In this document: positions 37,013 through 45,756 of the stretch, piece after piece
Numbering within the stretch: the stretch's first letter is position 1
Layout: each line of letters opens with the position of its first letter
Source: Fodinicurvata halophila
GTDB lineage: Bacteria > Pseudomonadota > Alphaproteobacteria > Kiloniellales > DSM-21159
NCBI RefSeq assembly: GCF_042651425.1
Contig: NZ_JBHSCW010000001.1
Span: 186,001 to 250,000, forward strand
Direction: 5' to 3'
DNA length: 64,000 nucleotides
Position numbers and translations under genes: made by a program
Notes under the pieces: generated by a model
The model's input: the letters and a program-made list of their open reading frames with translations, nothing else
Database searches by the model: none
Told to the model about the DNA's origin: nothing

Positions 37013-38254
37013 CTACGCCATCTCCTGGCGTGATCTCGCGGTGCCGGGACGATCTTTCGCCAGCACCTCGTCCAGCCAGGCGAACGCCCGTTCGTCGAAG
37101 GTCTCGCGGCCCAGACCCTCGCAGTGGCCGGCGGTGCCCTCGGCCGCAGTGAAGCGCTGGAAGGTCACCTCGGCCTCCGTCATGGCGTTGGCCAGCAGCT
37201 GGCCCTGGCCCGTGGAGACCGGATCCTCCTCGTTGTCGCAGATCAGGCTGGGGCAGGTGATCCGCTCCGCCGCATCGCGGTTGTGGAAGTTCACCAGCTG
37301 CCGGCAATAGGCCTGTACGCTTTCCACGCCGTGGGCGACCATGCGCGGCCGGAACAGCAGGGCGCCCTCGGGGCTCTCGGCCAGCTTCTCGAACAGGGCC
37401 CAGGCCTCCGGGCCATCCTCGTCCAGGCGCTCGATCATGGTCGGCGGCAGGCGAGAGAGCATGGCCGCGCCGATATCGTACTGCCCGGGGTCGGTGACCA
37501 GCGCGGCCAGGCGGCTCTCGCCGGCGGCGCCGCGCGGCACCAGATAGCCGCCGAAGCTGACGCCCACGGCCACCAGACTCGCCGGGTCCAGCCGGGGATC
37601 CGTCAGGGCCCGGTCGATCACGGCACCCAGCACCGTCGCGTAGTCGGCGCGCATGTAGGCGCGCGTTTCGGGATCATAGAGGGTCTTGCCCTGCCCCGGC
37701 CCGTCCACGGCCAGCACGGCGTAGCCGCGCGCCAGGGCAGGCAGTCCCACCATGACCAGCATCTCCTCCAGCGTGGAATCGTAGCCCGAAGGCAGCAGCA
37801 GGGTGGGCCAGGGCCCGCCGTGCGACTGCGGCAGGGCGAGATAGCCGTGCAGGGAGCGATCCTCGAAGGGGATGCGCAGGACTTCGCCGGCGTGCTCGCC
37901 AAGCGCCATGAAGGCCCGAAAACAGGCCTCGGCCCGCGGCCAGCTGGACTGCAGTTCCGCGCAATCCAGGTTGATGCGATGAAAGAAGCCCGCCTGGCGC
38001 CAGGCCTCGCTGGCGCGCAGGAAGAGGCGCCGCGCCGTCTCGCCACGACCGGCCGCCTGCTCCTGCTGTCCCCGCCGTTCCAGGCCTTCGGCCAGCTGCC
38101 GCCAGGCCGCATGCCAGCTGTCCGTGTCGCCGTCGTGAATGGCGGCGGCCGTGGCCAGCACCTCGCCGATCGAGGCGGCGCCGAGGTAGCTCTTGCCCAG
38201 GCCACGCTGCAGCTGGGCATTGAAGTCCCGTGTCGCGAACGGTGCGAAGTTCAT
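37013..38254 (-). CDS. Alpha/beta hydrolase (FrsA/DUF1100-like)
   Basis: Cytoplasmic hydrolase of 413 residues. The first 130 residues form a helical cap domain (GLGKSYLGAASIGEV, ETARRLFLRASEAWRQAGFFHRI), as in 2,6-dihydroxypseudooxynicotine hydrolase and related C-C or ester hydrolases. The core has PTLLLPSGYDST, the nucleophile elbow GVSFGGYL (Ser near residue 236), an acidic residue in ICDNEEDPVS and the C-terminal His in TAGHCEG. I prefer the ATG at 38254 (MNFAPFATRDF) because it lies 9 bases from the GGAGGGAG ribosome site; the ATG at 38263 abuts it. The substrate is unknown; no catabolic neighbours are present. Confidence 0.85.
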   Translation of the reverse strand: MNFAPFATRDFNAQLQRGLGKSYLGAASIGEVLATAAAIHDGDTDSWHAAWRQLAEGLERRGQQEQAAGRGETARRLFLRASEAWRQAGFFHRINLDCAELQSSWPRAEACFRAFMALGEHAGEVLRIPFEDRSLHGYLALPQSHGGPWPTLLLPSGYDSTLEEMLVMVGLPALARGYAVLAVDGPGQGKTLYDPETRAYMRADYATVLGAVIDRALTDPRLDPASLVAVGVSFGGYLVPRGAAGESRLAALVTDPGQYDIGAAMLSRLPPTMIERLDEDGPEAWALFEKLAESPEGALLFRPRMVAHGVESVQAYCRQLVNFHNRDAAERITCPSLICDNEEDPVSTGQGQLLANAMTEAEVTFQRFTAAEGTAGHCEGLGRETFDERAFAWLDEVLAKDRPGTARSRQEMA

Positions 38255-38381
38255 TCTGAGCATCTCCCTCCACCCGACCGTCAAGGTCGAATTGATGACA
38301 GCCTTCTTACTGGCTTGTTCTAAGGCCGTCCGATGATGGACCTCCGCAAGATTCTTGCAAGTTCAATCAAGGACAGGGGTA

Positions 38382-38625
38382 TCAGCTATTTTGTTCCTTC
38401 AGAATGTCGGGATCGAATGGCGGGCGGGCGAATATCTCGCGCAGCATCGGCTCGAAATGGGACAGCGGCTTCGTGGGATAGTCCGGATCGAAGGCCTCCT
38501 GGTCCCAGTCGCGGCAGAAGCGCTGGCAGTTCTCGAAATAGGGATGGGCGGCATAACGCAGGTGCCGGTCCGTGGGCAGGCCCAGGGAATTGAGGACTTC
38601 GAGCCTGATGTCCGGATCTACTACA
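38382..38625 (-). pseudogene. C-terminal remnant of an HD-domain phosphohydrolase
   Basis: About 75 residues in one frame read LNSLGLPTDRHLRYAAHPYF, then CRDWDQEAFDPDYPTKPLSHFEPMLREIF. I recognise this as the last part of a family of HD-domain metal-dependent phosphohydrolases, in which an ..NP.FE...R.WD..A....L.HF.P.. block follows the HD core. The HD motif and all upstream parts are missing, and the frame runs out into unrelated valine-rich codons near 38620 with no ribosome site. It therefore looks like the 3' end of a gene whose front was lost by deletion or rearrangement. The family call rests on memory of the pattern. Confidence 0.5.
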
Positions 38626-38684
38626 ACAACTACCCCCTTCTGCTGCAGGCTGCGGCTGCATACCACCCCCGAAGAACCGACAAA

Positions 38685-38723
38685 CGAAAACGGCTGCCTC
38701 CTGCTGGATGGCAGCCGTTTTCG
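38685..38723 (-). terminator. Strong terminator after the entericidin-like gene
   Basis: CGAAAACGGCTGCC (38685-38698) pairs perfectly with GGCAGCCGTTTTCG (38710-38723) around 11 bases. With A-runs and T-runs on both sides it can work in both directions; on the minus strand it lies 54 bases after the lipoprotein stop. Confidence 0.85.
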
Positions 38724-38776
38724 ATCGGTAGAAAGATAAGGTCTGCGGTCCCTCGGCGGGGCCTGGTCGCCGACCC

Positions 38777-38950
38777 TCAGTCTTCCAGTTCCTCTTCGGC
38801 CTCGCGAGCGGTTTCGCTGGTCGCCTCGCCGGCGGCCTGAGTATCTTCACCCAGACCTTCAATGGTATTGCAAGCAGAAAGCGCGCTTCCTGCGCCGAGT
38901 GCAAGTATAGCCAAAAGAACCGGCGTCTTCAAAACTGATGCAATATTCAT
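38777..38950 (-). CDS. Entericidin A/B-like small lipoprotein
   Basis: Lipoprotein of 57 residues. The signal peptide (MNIASVLKTPVLLAILALGA) ends in the lipobox LSAC with Cys27 as the lipidated residue, followed by NTIEGLGEDTQAAGEA, the hallmark of the entericidin family, and a very acidic tail (AEEELED). Entericidins are small envelope lipoproteins; in enterics ecnB is linked to stationary-phase lysis and ecnA is its antidote. The ATG follows AAAGGAAATC, and a strong terminator lies downstream, so it is a complete single-gene unit. No second entericidin gene is adjacent. The role in Alphaproteobacteria is not established. Confidence 0.85.
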   Translation of the reverse strand: MNIASVLKTPVLLAILALGAGSALSACNTIEGLGEDTQAAGEATSETAREAEEELED

Positions 38951-39218
38951 TTTGATTTCCTTTCGTTTTATTCCATTACGGCTGGATACGTGGTATATGG
39001 CTGTGAAAATTCAACATGTGACTTCCGCATGGAGGCTGTGACCATAATATGGCATCCGGAATGACCTGCTCTCCATAGGCAGGGCACCAACCGTTATCAT
39101 ATCGTGGCCTGGTCCGCGGCGCCCCTGGTCCGGTCCCTCTCATGCCAGGGGAGCTCTCACCGAGCCAGTGCCTGGCCGGCCACCTGCGCAATACTCGCAG
39201 TACGGGGACCTGGTGTCG

Positions 39219-41456
39219 CTACAGGAAACTGTAGGGATCGATGTCGATGGCCAGGCGCACGCCTCCCCTCAAGGGCACCTTGCCGCGCCAGTCCGCCAGC
39301 AGTTTCTGCAGCGGCAGGTCGCGGCGCGCCTTGACCAGGAAGCGGCGGCGGTGCCGGCCGCGCAGGACGGCCAGCGGTGCCGGCGCCGGCCCCAGGATAT
39401 CCAGTCCTTCGGCCCGCGGCGCCGTGCGGGCCAGGGCGCGCGCGGCCTCGTCCGCCTTTTGCCCGTCCGGGGCCGAGACGATCAGCGCCGCCATGCGCGA
39501 GAAGGGCGGCAGGAAGCCGCGCTCGCGCGTGTCTGCCTCATGCTCGAGGAAAGCTTCTCGATCCCCCGATTGCAGGGCCTGCAGGACAGGATGCTCGGGC
39601 AGGTAACTCTGCAGCAGGACCCGTCCCGGGCGCTCTGCGCGGCCGGCGCGCCCGGCCACCTGCTGCAGCAGTTGATAGGTGCGCTCGGCCGCCCTCAGGT
39701 CGCCCCCGTTCAGCCCCAGGTCCGCGTCGACAACCCCGACCAGGGTCAGCCAGGGGAAGTGATGGCCCTTGGCAACGATCTGGGTTCCGACGATCAGGTC
39801 CACCTCGCGCTCCTGGATCTGGCGCATCAGGTCCTGCGCCGCTGCGGGGCCGGGCAGCGTATCGCTGGACAGCAGCAGGTGGCGCGCTTCGGGGAACAGG
39901 ATGCGCACCTCCTCCTCCAGGCGTTCGACGCCCGGGCCGCAGGCCACCAGGCTGTCCTCCTCGCCGCAGGAGGGGCAGCTTCGCGGCAGCGGTGCACGAT
40001 AGCCGCAGTGGTGGCACTGCAGCTGGCTGCGTTGGCGGTGCTCCACCAGCCAGGCCGTGCAGTCGGGGCATTCGATTCGGTGACCGCAAGCGCGGCAGAG
40101 TGTCAGCGGCGCATAGCCGCGCCGATTGAGGAACAGCAGGGCCTGCTCGCCCTGCTCCAGTGTCTCGGTTATGGCCTTGCGCAGGCTCGGGGCCAGCCAA
40201 CTCTGGCCGCCGCTCGGCAGGCGTTCCGGACGATCTCTTCGCATATCCAGGATGGCGACCTCGGGCAGGCTGGCGCCGCCGTGACGCGCCGGCAGGTGCG
40301 CCACCTCGTACTTGCCGGCGCGCACATTGAGAACGCTTTCCAGCGACGGCGTCGCGGAGGCCAGGATGACGGCGAACTGCCCCAGCTGGCCGCGCACCAC
40401 GGCCATGTCCCGGGCCTGATAGATCACCCCGTCTTCCTGCTTGTAGGCCGGGTCGTGCTCTTCGTCGACCACGATCAGGCCCAACTCCTGGAACGGCAGG
40501 AACAGCGACGAGCGCGCCCCCACCAGGACCCGCGCCTCGCCGTCGGCCACGGCGCGCCAGGTGATACGCCTCTGGGCGGGGGTCAGGTCGCTGTGCCATT
40601 CCGCCGGCCGCACGCCGAAACGCCGTTCGAAGCGCTCGATCCACTGCGAGGACAGGGCGATCTCAGGCTGCAGTACCAGCACCTGTCGCCCCTGGGCCAG
40701 GGCCGCGGCCACCGCCTCGAAGTAGACTTCCGTCTTGCCGGACCCGGTGACGCCATCCAGCAGGGTCACGGAAAAAGCCGAGTCGGTGACCTTTCGGGAC
40801 AGGGTCTCGGCCACAGCTGCCTGACCTTCCGACAGCCGGTGCCCGCAGCGCCCGGCATCGGGCGGCGCGAACACAGCCCGCGGGCGCTGGGCCAGGGAGT
40901 CCAGCAACCCGGCCTCCACCAGGCCCTTGACCACCGAGGTGCTGACCCCGGCTTCACGGGCCAGCACCCCGGGGGGATGCGCGAATCCCTGTTCGGCCAG
41001 CTCCAGGACCCGTCGGCGCGCCTCCGTCAGGCGAAAATCCTCCGGCACCGCCTGCGCGCTGCGTGTCAGAACCCTCTGCGGTTCGGGAGGGTCGAGCGCG
41101 GCGGGAACCGACACCGCCATGCGCAGCACGGCCCCGGGCGGAGCCAGGGTATAGCCCGCCACCCAGGTGATGAAGCGCCGCTGCACCCGCGACATGGCCG
41201 GCACCGAATGAACGCGGGCCACGCTCTTCAGCTTTTCCGCCGAGACTTCCGCGCTGTCCTGCCGTCCCCAGACCACGCCCGGCAGACGACGCTGACCCAG
41301 CGGCACCTCGACAATCGTTCCCCGTGTCACCGACAGGGTTTCCGGCAGGTGATAGCTGTAGGGCTGCTCCAGCGGCAGGGGAAGCAATACGGCAACGACG
41401 CTTCCGCCCTCGATCACCTCTTCATCCGCACCAAGGCTGGCAGGCAATGAAACCAT
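39219..41456 (-). CDS. priA: Primosomal protein N' (replication restart helicase PriA)
   Basis: Cytoplasmic 3'-5' DNA helicase of 745 residues that reloads the replisome at collapsed forks. The N-terminal DNA-binding part (PLEQPYSYHLPETL) is followed by a winged-helix region, Walker A GVTGSGKTE (235-243), DEEH (331-334) and the C-terminal helicase motifs. Eight cysteines in CRACGHRIECPDC and CHHCGY...CPSCGEED form the two zinc modules needed for primosome assembly. The last residues RLAIDIDPYSFL are typical. The gene lies alone on the minus strand, 164 bases from the divergent transaldolase gene. Confidence 0.96.
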   Translation of the reverse strand: MVSLPASLGADEEVIEGGSVVAVLLPLPLEQPYSYHLPETLSVTRGTIVEVPLGQRRLPGVVWGRQDSAEVSAEKLKSVARVHSVPAMSRVQRRFITWVAGYTLAPPGAVLRMAVSVPAALDPPEPQRVLTRSAQAVPEDFRLTEARRRVLELAEQGFAHPPGVLAREAGVSTSVVKGLVEAGLLDSLAQRPRAVFAPPDAGRCGHRLSEGQAAVAETLSRKVTDSAFSVTLLDGVTGSGKTEVYFEAVAAALAQGRQVLVLQPEIALSSQWIERFERRFGVRPAEWHSDLTPAQRRITWRAVADGEARVLVGARSSLFLPFQELGLIVVDEEHDPAYKQEDGVIYQARDMAVVRGQLGQFAVILASATPSLESVLNVRAGKYEVAHLPARHGGASLPEVAILDMRRDRPERLPSGGQSWLAPSLRKAITETLEQGEQALLFLNRRGYAPLTLCRACGHRIECPDCTAWLVEHRQRSQLQCHHCGYRAPLPRSCPSCGEEDSLVACGPGVERLEEEVRILFPEARHLLLSSDTLPGPAAAQDLMRQIQEREVDLIVGTQIVAKGHHFPWLTLVGVVDADLGLNGGDLRAAERTYQLLQQVAGRAGRAERPGRVLLQSYLPEHPVLQALQSGDREAFLEHEADTRERGFLPPFSRMAALIVSAPDGQKADEAARALARTAPRAEGLDILGPAPAPLAVLRGRHRRRFLVKARRDLPLQKLLADWRGKVPLRGGVRLAIDIDPYSFL

Positions 41457-41620
41457 GGGCTAGACTGGACTCCACGGAACAGGAACGACAGGCTCTCCGA
41501 ACCCGCTTCACGGACGGCCGCCAAGGAAGACAGACGGCAGAGGATCGGGACTGGACGCAGACGACATGAGGTTCTATCACCTCGCGCAAGGTTAAAGGCA
41601 AACCCGGAGTTCTACATACC

Positions 41621-42283
41621 ATGAAGTTTTTCATCGATACTGCCGACCTGGACGAGATCCGCGACCTTGCGGCGACGGGCCTGGTCGACGGCGTCACCAC
41701 CAATCCCTCGCTGATTGCCAAGAACGGCGGCAATTTCCTCGATGTCATTCAACAGATTTGCGCGATCGTTCCGGGCCCTGTCTCCGCCGAAGTGACCGCG
41801 ACCGATCACGAGACCATGCTGGCCGAGGGCCGCCGCCTGGCAAAGCTGGCGGACAATGTCTGCGTGAAGGTGCCGCTGACCCCTGACGGGCTGAAGTCCT
41901 GCAAGGCCCTGTCCGAGGAGGGCACGCAGGTCAACGTCACCCTCTGCTTCTCGCCGGCCCAGGCCCTGCTGGCCGCCAAGGCGGGCGCCAGCTATATCTC
42001 GCCCTTCATCGGGCGCCTGGACGATATCGGCACCGACGGCATGGAGCTGATTTCCCAGATCCTCGAGATCTACGCCAACTATCCGGAACTGGGCACGGAG
42101 GTGCTGGTCGCATCCGTCCGCTCACCCATGCACGTAGTGGAATCGGCGCGTCTCGGCGCCGATGTGGCGACACTTCCGCCGGCGGTGCTGCGTTCGCTCT
42201 TCAAGCATCCGCTGACCGACAAGGGACTCGATGCCTTCCTGGCCGACTGGGCGAAGACCGGGCAGAACATTCTGGACACGTAA
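41621..42283 (+). CDS. Transaldolase / fructose-6-phosphate aldolase type
   Basis: Cytoplasmic class I aldolase of 220 residues in the short transaldolase (TalC/FSA-like, subfamily 3B) group of the pentose phosphate pathway. It starts MKFFIDTADLDEIR and has DGVTTNPSLIAK, the Schiff-base Lys in CVKVPLTPDG near residue 86, NVTLCFSPAQALLAAKAGASYISPFIGR and VLVASVRSP. Whether it acts as transaldolase or fructose-6-phosphate aldolase depends on one active-site residue that I cannot judge by eye. The DUF484 gene begins one base after its stop, and xerC overlaps that, so the three form an operon. Confidence 0.93.
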   Translation: MKFFIDTADLDEIRDLAATGLVDGVTTNPSLIAKNGGNFLDVIQQICAIVPGPVSAEVTATDHETMLAEGRRLAKLADNVCVKVPLTPDGLKSCKALSEEGTQVNVTLCFSPAQALLAAKAGASYISPFIGRLDDIGTDGMELISQILEIYANYPELGTEVLVASVRSPMHVVESARLGADVATLPPAVLRSLFKHPLTDKGLDAFLADWAKTGQNILDT

Positions 42284-42284
42284 G

Positions 42285-43055
42285 ATGACACGCAAACGGC
42301 AAGACGCCGCGCAGGAACCGCCAAAGGGAGAAGAGCCCGGAACCTCCGAGACCTCGGCGCGCACGGCGATCAATGCCGACATGGTGGCGGCCTGGTTGCG
42401 CCGCCACCCTGACTTCCTGGCCCGGCACCCGGACATCCTGGATTCGCTCGATCCGCCCGCCACCCCCGGCCTGGAAGAGGCCGGGCGCAGCGTGATCGAC
42501 ATGCAGCAGGCCATGGTCCTGCGGCTGCGCCAGGAGAACGAGGACCTGCGGCGCGCCCGCGACGAGATGATCACGACGGTGCGCGGGAACCTGCATTCCC
42601 AGCACAAGATCCACGATGCCGTTGTTTCGCTGCTGTCGGCGAAGTCCTTCGAACACCTGATCGAGACCATTGCCAACGAGATGCTGGTGCTGCTCGATCT
42701 GGACGCCACCTCTCTCTGTGTCGAGAACGAAACCGACAAGGTCCCCAGGATGTATCTCGGCCGCGTCCAGTGCCTGCCGGCCGGCAGTGTCGACGCGCTC
42801 TTCGGGCCCTCAGCGCGGGTGGTCCTGCGCGACAACCAACCCGGCGATCCCGCCCTCTTCGGACCGGCCAGCGAACTGGTCGAGTCGGACGCCCTGCTAC
42901 GCCTGTCGATCTCGGCCAACACGCCTCCGGCCCTCCTGGCACTTGGCAGCCGGCATCCCGACCACTTCTCCAACACCCAGGGCACGGAGCTCCTGCAGTT
43001 TCTCGGCCACTGCCTCGAACGCCTGATACGCGGATGGCTGGAGATACCGGAATAG
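42285..43055 (+). CDS. DUF484 family protein
   Basis: Cytoplasmic protein of 256 residues with the DUF484 architecture: an N-terminal helical segment (VAAWLRRHPDFLARHPDIL, the family signature), a coiled coil around residues 65-100 (VLRLRQENEDLRRARDEM) and a GAF-like C-terminal domain (LETIANEML, SLCVENETD..., LLRLSISANTPPALLALGSRHPDHF). DUF484 genes precede xerC in many Proteobacteria, as here. The molecular role is unknown. The ATG at 42285 comes right after the transaldolase stop, and the stop lies 22 bases inside xerC. Confidence 0.88.
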   Translation: MTRKRQDAAQEPPKGEEPGTSETSARTAINADMVAAWLRRHPDFLARHPDILDSLDPPATPGLEEAGRSVIDMQQAMVLRLRQENEDLRRARDEMITTVRGNLHSQHKIHDAVVSLLSAKSFEHLIETIANEMLVLLDLDATSLCVENETDKVPRMYLGRVQCLPAGSVDALFGPSARVVLRDNQPGDPALFGPASELVESDALLRLSISANTPPALLALGSRHPDHFSNTQGTELLQFLGHCLERLIRGWLEIPE

Positions 43056-43999
43056 TCCCCGGCCTGCAGGCCAACAGCGACCTGCTGCATCTCATAGAGA
43101 GCTGGCAGCGCTGGTTGGCGCATGAAAAGCGCATGTCCGCGCACACCCTGCAGGCCTACACCCGCGATCTCTCGGCCTTCCTGGATTTCCTGCGCGAGCA
43201 TCAGGGATACCTGCCCGACACGGCCATGCTCGCCGGCCTGTCCACGGCCGACTTCCGGGCCTGGATGACCCGGCGCACGCTGAACGGCCTGCAGAAAAGC
43301 TCCAGTGCCCGCGCGCTATCGACACTGCGCAACTTTTATCGCTGGGCGGCGCGCAACGGACATTTCGACAACCCCGCAATCACTGCCCTGCGCAGTCCAC
43401 GCCAGGGCCTGCAGGTGCCCAAGGCCCTCGACGAACAGGATGCCCGCGCAGCCCTCGACTCCGTTCAGGACCTGGATGAGCGGCCCTGGATCGGCAAGCG
43501 TGACACGGCGATCCTGCTGCTGCTCTATGGGGCAGGCCTGCGCATCGGCGAGGCGCTGTCCTTGACGCCGGCGGACCTGCCGGGACCGGGACAGGAAGTG
43601 CTGGTGGTCACCGGCAAGGGCAACAAGCAGCGCCAGCTGCCCCTTCTGCCCGTGATCCAGCAGGCCCTGCAGGACTACATGGCGCACTGTCCGCACGACC
43701 TGCCGCCAGACCGGCCTCTGTTCCGCGGCGTGCGCGGAGGGCCGCTGTCCGCGCGAATCGTCCAGGGGCGCATGCAGGAGCTGCGCGGCTGGCTGGGCCT
43801 GCCGGAGAAGGCCACGCCGCACGCCCTGCGCCATTCCTTCGCCACCCACCTGCTGGCCGGCGGCGGCGACCTGCGCGCGATCCAGGAACTGCTGGGCCAT
43901 GCCTCGCTGTCAACGACCCAGCGCTATACAGCGGTGGACAGCGCCGGCCTGCGCCGGGTCTACGACCAGGCGCATCCACGAGCCCGGCGCGGCAGCTAA
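43034..43999 (+). CDS. xerC: Tyrosine recombinase XerC
   Basis: Site-specific recombinase of 321 residues that acts with XerD at dif to resolve chromosome dimers. The N-terminal SAM-like core-binding domain (LIESWQRWLAHEKRMSAHTL) is followed by the catalytic domain with Arg170, Lys195, His263, Arg266, His289 and Tyr298 in place. The start ATG at 43034 lies inside the end of the DUF484 gene. The pairing with DUF484 and the housekeeping context argue for the chromosomal recombinase and not for a phage or integron integrase; no attachment-site duplication is visible nearby. Confidence 0.93.
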   Translation: MAGDTGIVPGLQANSDLLHLIESWQRWLAHEKRMSAHTLQAYTRDLSAFLDFLREHQGYLPDTAMLAGLSTADFRAWMTRRTLNGLQKSSSARALSTLRNFYRWAARNGHFDNPAITALRSPRQGLQVPKALDEQDARAALDSVQDLDERPWIGKRDTAILLLLYGAGLRIGEALSLTPADLPGPGQEVLVVTGKGNKQRQLPLLPVIQQALQDYMAHCPHDLPPDRPLFRGVRGGPLSARIVQGRMQELRGWLGLPEKATPHALRHSFATHLLAGGGDLRAIQELLGHASLSTTQRYTAVDSAGLRRVYDQAHPRARRGS

Positions 44000-44016
44000 C
44001 CCCCTTCCGTTCGGGC

Positions 44017-44466
44017 TCAGCGCATGCTGCAAGCAAATTCCTTGAGAATGCGCAGGGCGCTTGGATCGTTGTCCGCAACAGGCTCGGGACGTTCCAGGAA
44101 GCGTGTCATGCCGTTCACATCCAGATCCGTCCAGCCGGCACGCCGGAAGCCCATGGACCAGTTGCCGAAGATTCGCTCCCCGACAGGCGTGCTCAGTATC
44201 TCGATCAATCCCGAATGGCGGGGATCGTTTGCGATCGTCTCCTTCAGGGTCAGGATCGCATTCTTCGGCCCTTCGATGACCTGCATGAAATTGCCCTCGA
44301 CATAGAGCAGCATGCCGGTGATATCGCGCCGCGCATTGTTGCGGCGGCTGGTTTCAAGGATGTCGACTAGGGTTTCCTCGTCCATCAGAACCGGTGTGCT
44401 GCTGACATAGAGGAGCATATGCAGGTCTCGGGCATGATGACCTGACTTTCGTTCTATTACATTCAT
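44017..44466 (-). CDS. BLUF-domain blue-light sensor
   Basis: Stand-alone BLUF protein of 149 residues binding FAD. Key residues line up with AppA: Tyr20 (LLYVSS), Asn44 (RRNNARRDITGMLLY), Gln62 (NFMQVIEG), Trp103 and Met105 (NWSMGF). All residues needed for the Tyr-Gln hydrogen-bond switch are therefore present. No output domain (EAL, cyclase) is fused; the roughly 40 residues after the BLUF core form a cap like that of short BLUF proteins that work through partner proteins. I used the ATG at 44466; an ATG at 44418 would cut into the first strand. No strong ribosome site is seen. No obvious partner gene is adjacent. Confidence 0.9.
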   Translation of the reverse strand: MNVIERKSGHHARDLHMLLYVSSTPVLMDEETLVDILETSRRNNARRDITGMLLYVEGNFMQVIEGPKNAILTLKETIANDPRHSGLIEILSTPVGERIFGNWSMGFRRAGWTDLDVNGMTRFLERPEPVADNDPSALRILKEFACSMR

Positions 44467-44606
44467 TCGGAAGTATCTCTGGTTGTTCTTGTAGCAATAG
44501 TGTTGGAGGTGCCGGGGACAGGCACTCCAGGTATAAACTGCTACAAGGCCGGAGGCTGGCAAGGGCAAGATACCCAATTCTTGGGGGTATCCAGACGAAA
44601 CAGCCC

Positions 44607-45587
44607 CTAGAACATCGTCTCCAGGACGCGGTCCGGCGGGGTATGCCCGTCCACGAAGGTCTTGATGTTGATGATGACCTTCTCGCCCATGGCATGGCGC
44701 CCTTCGATGGTGGCCGAGCCCATGTGCGGCAGGGCGACCACGTTGGAGAGCTTCAGCAGCTTCGGGTTGATCGCCGGCTCGTGCTCGAAGACATCCAGGC
44801 CGGCCCCGGCCATGTCGCCGCCGCCCAGCATGCGGACCAGGGCGTTCTCGTCGATGACCTCGCCCCGGCTCGTGTTCACCAGGATCGAATCCGGCCGCAT
44901 CAGCTTCAGGCGGCGTGCGGACAGCAGGTGATAGGTAGCCGGCGTATGCGGGCAGTTGACCGAGACGATGTCCATGCGCGCCAGCATCTGGTCCAGGCTT
45001 TCCCAGTAGGTGGCCTCCAGCGGCTTCTCGATGTCCTCGTGCAGGCGCCGGCGGTTGTGGTAGTGGATCGACAGGCCGAACCCCTTGGCGCGCCGGGCCA
45101 GCGCCTGGCCGATCCGGCCCATGCCGATGATCCCCAGGCGCTTGCCCCAGATGCGGTGGCCCAGCATCGAGGTCGGGCTCCAGCCCGTCCAGTTGCCGGC
45201 GCGCACCAGGCGCTCGCCCTCGGTCAGGCGTCGTGCGACCGCCAGGATCAGCGCCATGGTCATGTCGGCGGTGTCCTCGGTCAGGACGCCCGGTGTGTTC
45301 GTCACCGTGATACCGCGGGCACGCGCCGTCTTCAGGTCGATGTGATCGACGCCGGTGCCGAAGGAGGCGATCAGCTGCAGCTGGTCGCCAGCCTGGCTGA
45401 GCACCGAGGAATCGATTCGATCCGTAACTGTGGGAACCAGGACGTCCGCGGTCCGCACCGCCTCGATCAGGTCCTCCTGGCTCATGGGCGTATCGTCCAG
45501 GTTCAGGCTGCAGTCGAACAGCTCCATCATGCGCGTTTCGATCAGGTCCGGAAGGCGCCGTGTGACGATGACCTTGGGTTTGTCCAT
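44607..45587 (-). CDS. D-2-hydroxyacid dehydrogenase (glyoxylate/hydroxypyruvate reductase type)
   Basis: Cytoplasmic NAD(P)-dependent dehydrogenase of 326 residues. It starts MDKPKVIVTRRLPDLIETRM, characteristic of the D-glycerate dehydrogenase/glyoxylate reductase group. The nucleotide-binding motif is LGIIGMGRIGQALARRAKGFG, and the catalytic Arg (NTSRGEVID), Glu (VFEHEP) and His (LPHMGSAT) are present. It would reduce glyoxylate or hydroxypyruvate, linking it to C2 or serine metabolism. The ATG at 45587 has an AGGAAT ribosome site; the longer in-frame frame upstream is not conserved. Confidence 0.92.
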   Translation of the reverse strand: MDKPKVIVTRRLPDLIETRMMELFDCSLNLDDTPMSQEDLIEAVRTADVLVPTVTDRIDSSVLSQAGDQLQLIASFGTGVDHIDLKTARARGITVTNTPGVLTEDTADMTMALILAVARRLTEGERLVRAGNWTGWSPTSMLGHRIWGKRLGIIGMGRIGQALARRAKGFGLSIHYHNRRRLHEDIEKPLEATYWESLDQMLARMDIVSVNCPHTPATYHLLSARRLKLMRPDSILVNTSRGEVIDENALVRMLGGGDMAGAGLDVFEHEPAINPKLLKLSNVVALPHMGSATIEGRHAMGEKVIINIKTFVDGHTPPDRVLETMF

Positions 45588-45756
45588 GAGATTCCTGTCC
45601 GCTGCCTGTTTTGACCGTCTGCCCGAAACTCCCCCGCCGGATACGCGGTAGCGCGCGTTTAGCAGGGCGTGACGCTGTTTGTCCAGCCCGCGGGACTTGA
45701 CCGGAATCGGCAAAGCCGCCTAGCTAGACTGAACAAAATCTTCGGTCTGTTCCACC

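Noticed and set aside
43034..43999. XerC as a marker of a mobile integration
   Set aside because: The DUF484 overlap and housekeeping neighbours point to the chromosomal dimer-resolution gene; no flanking repeats or cargo were seen.
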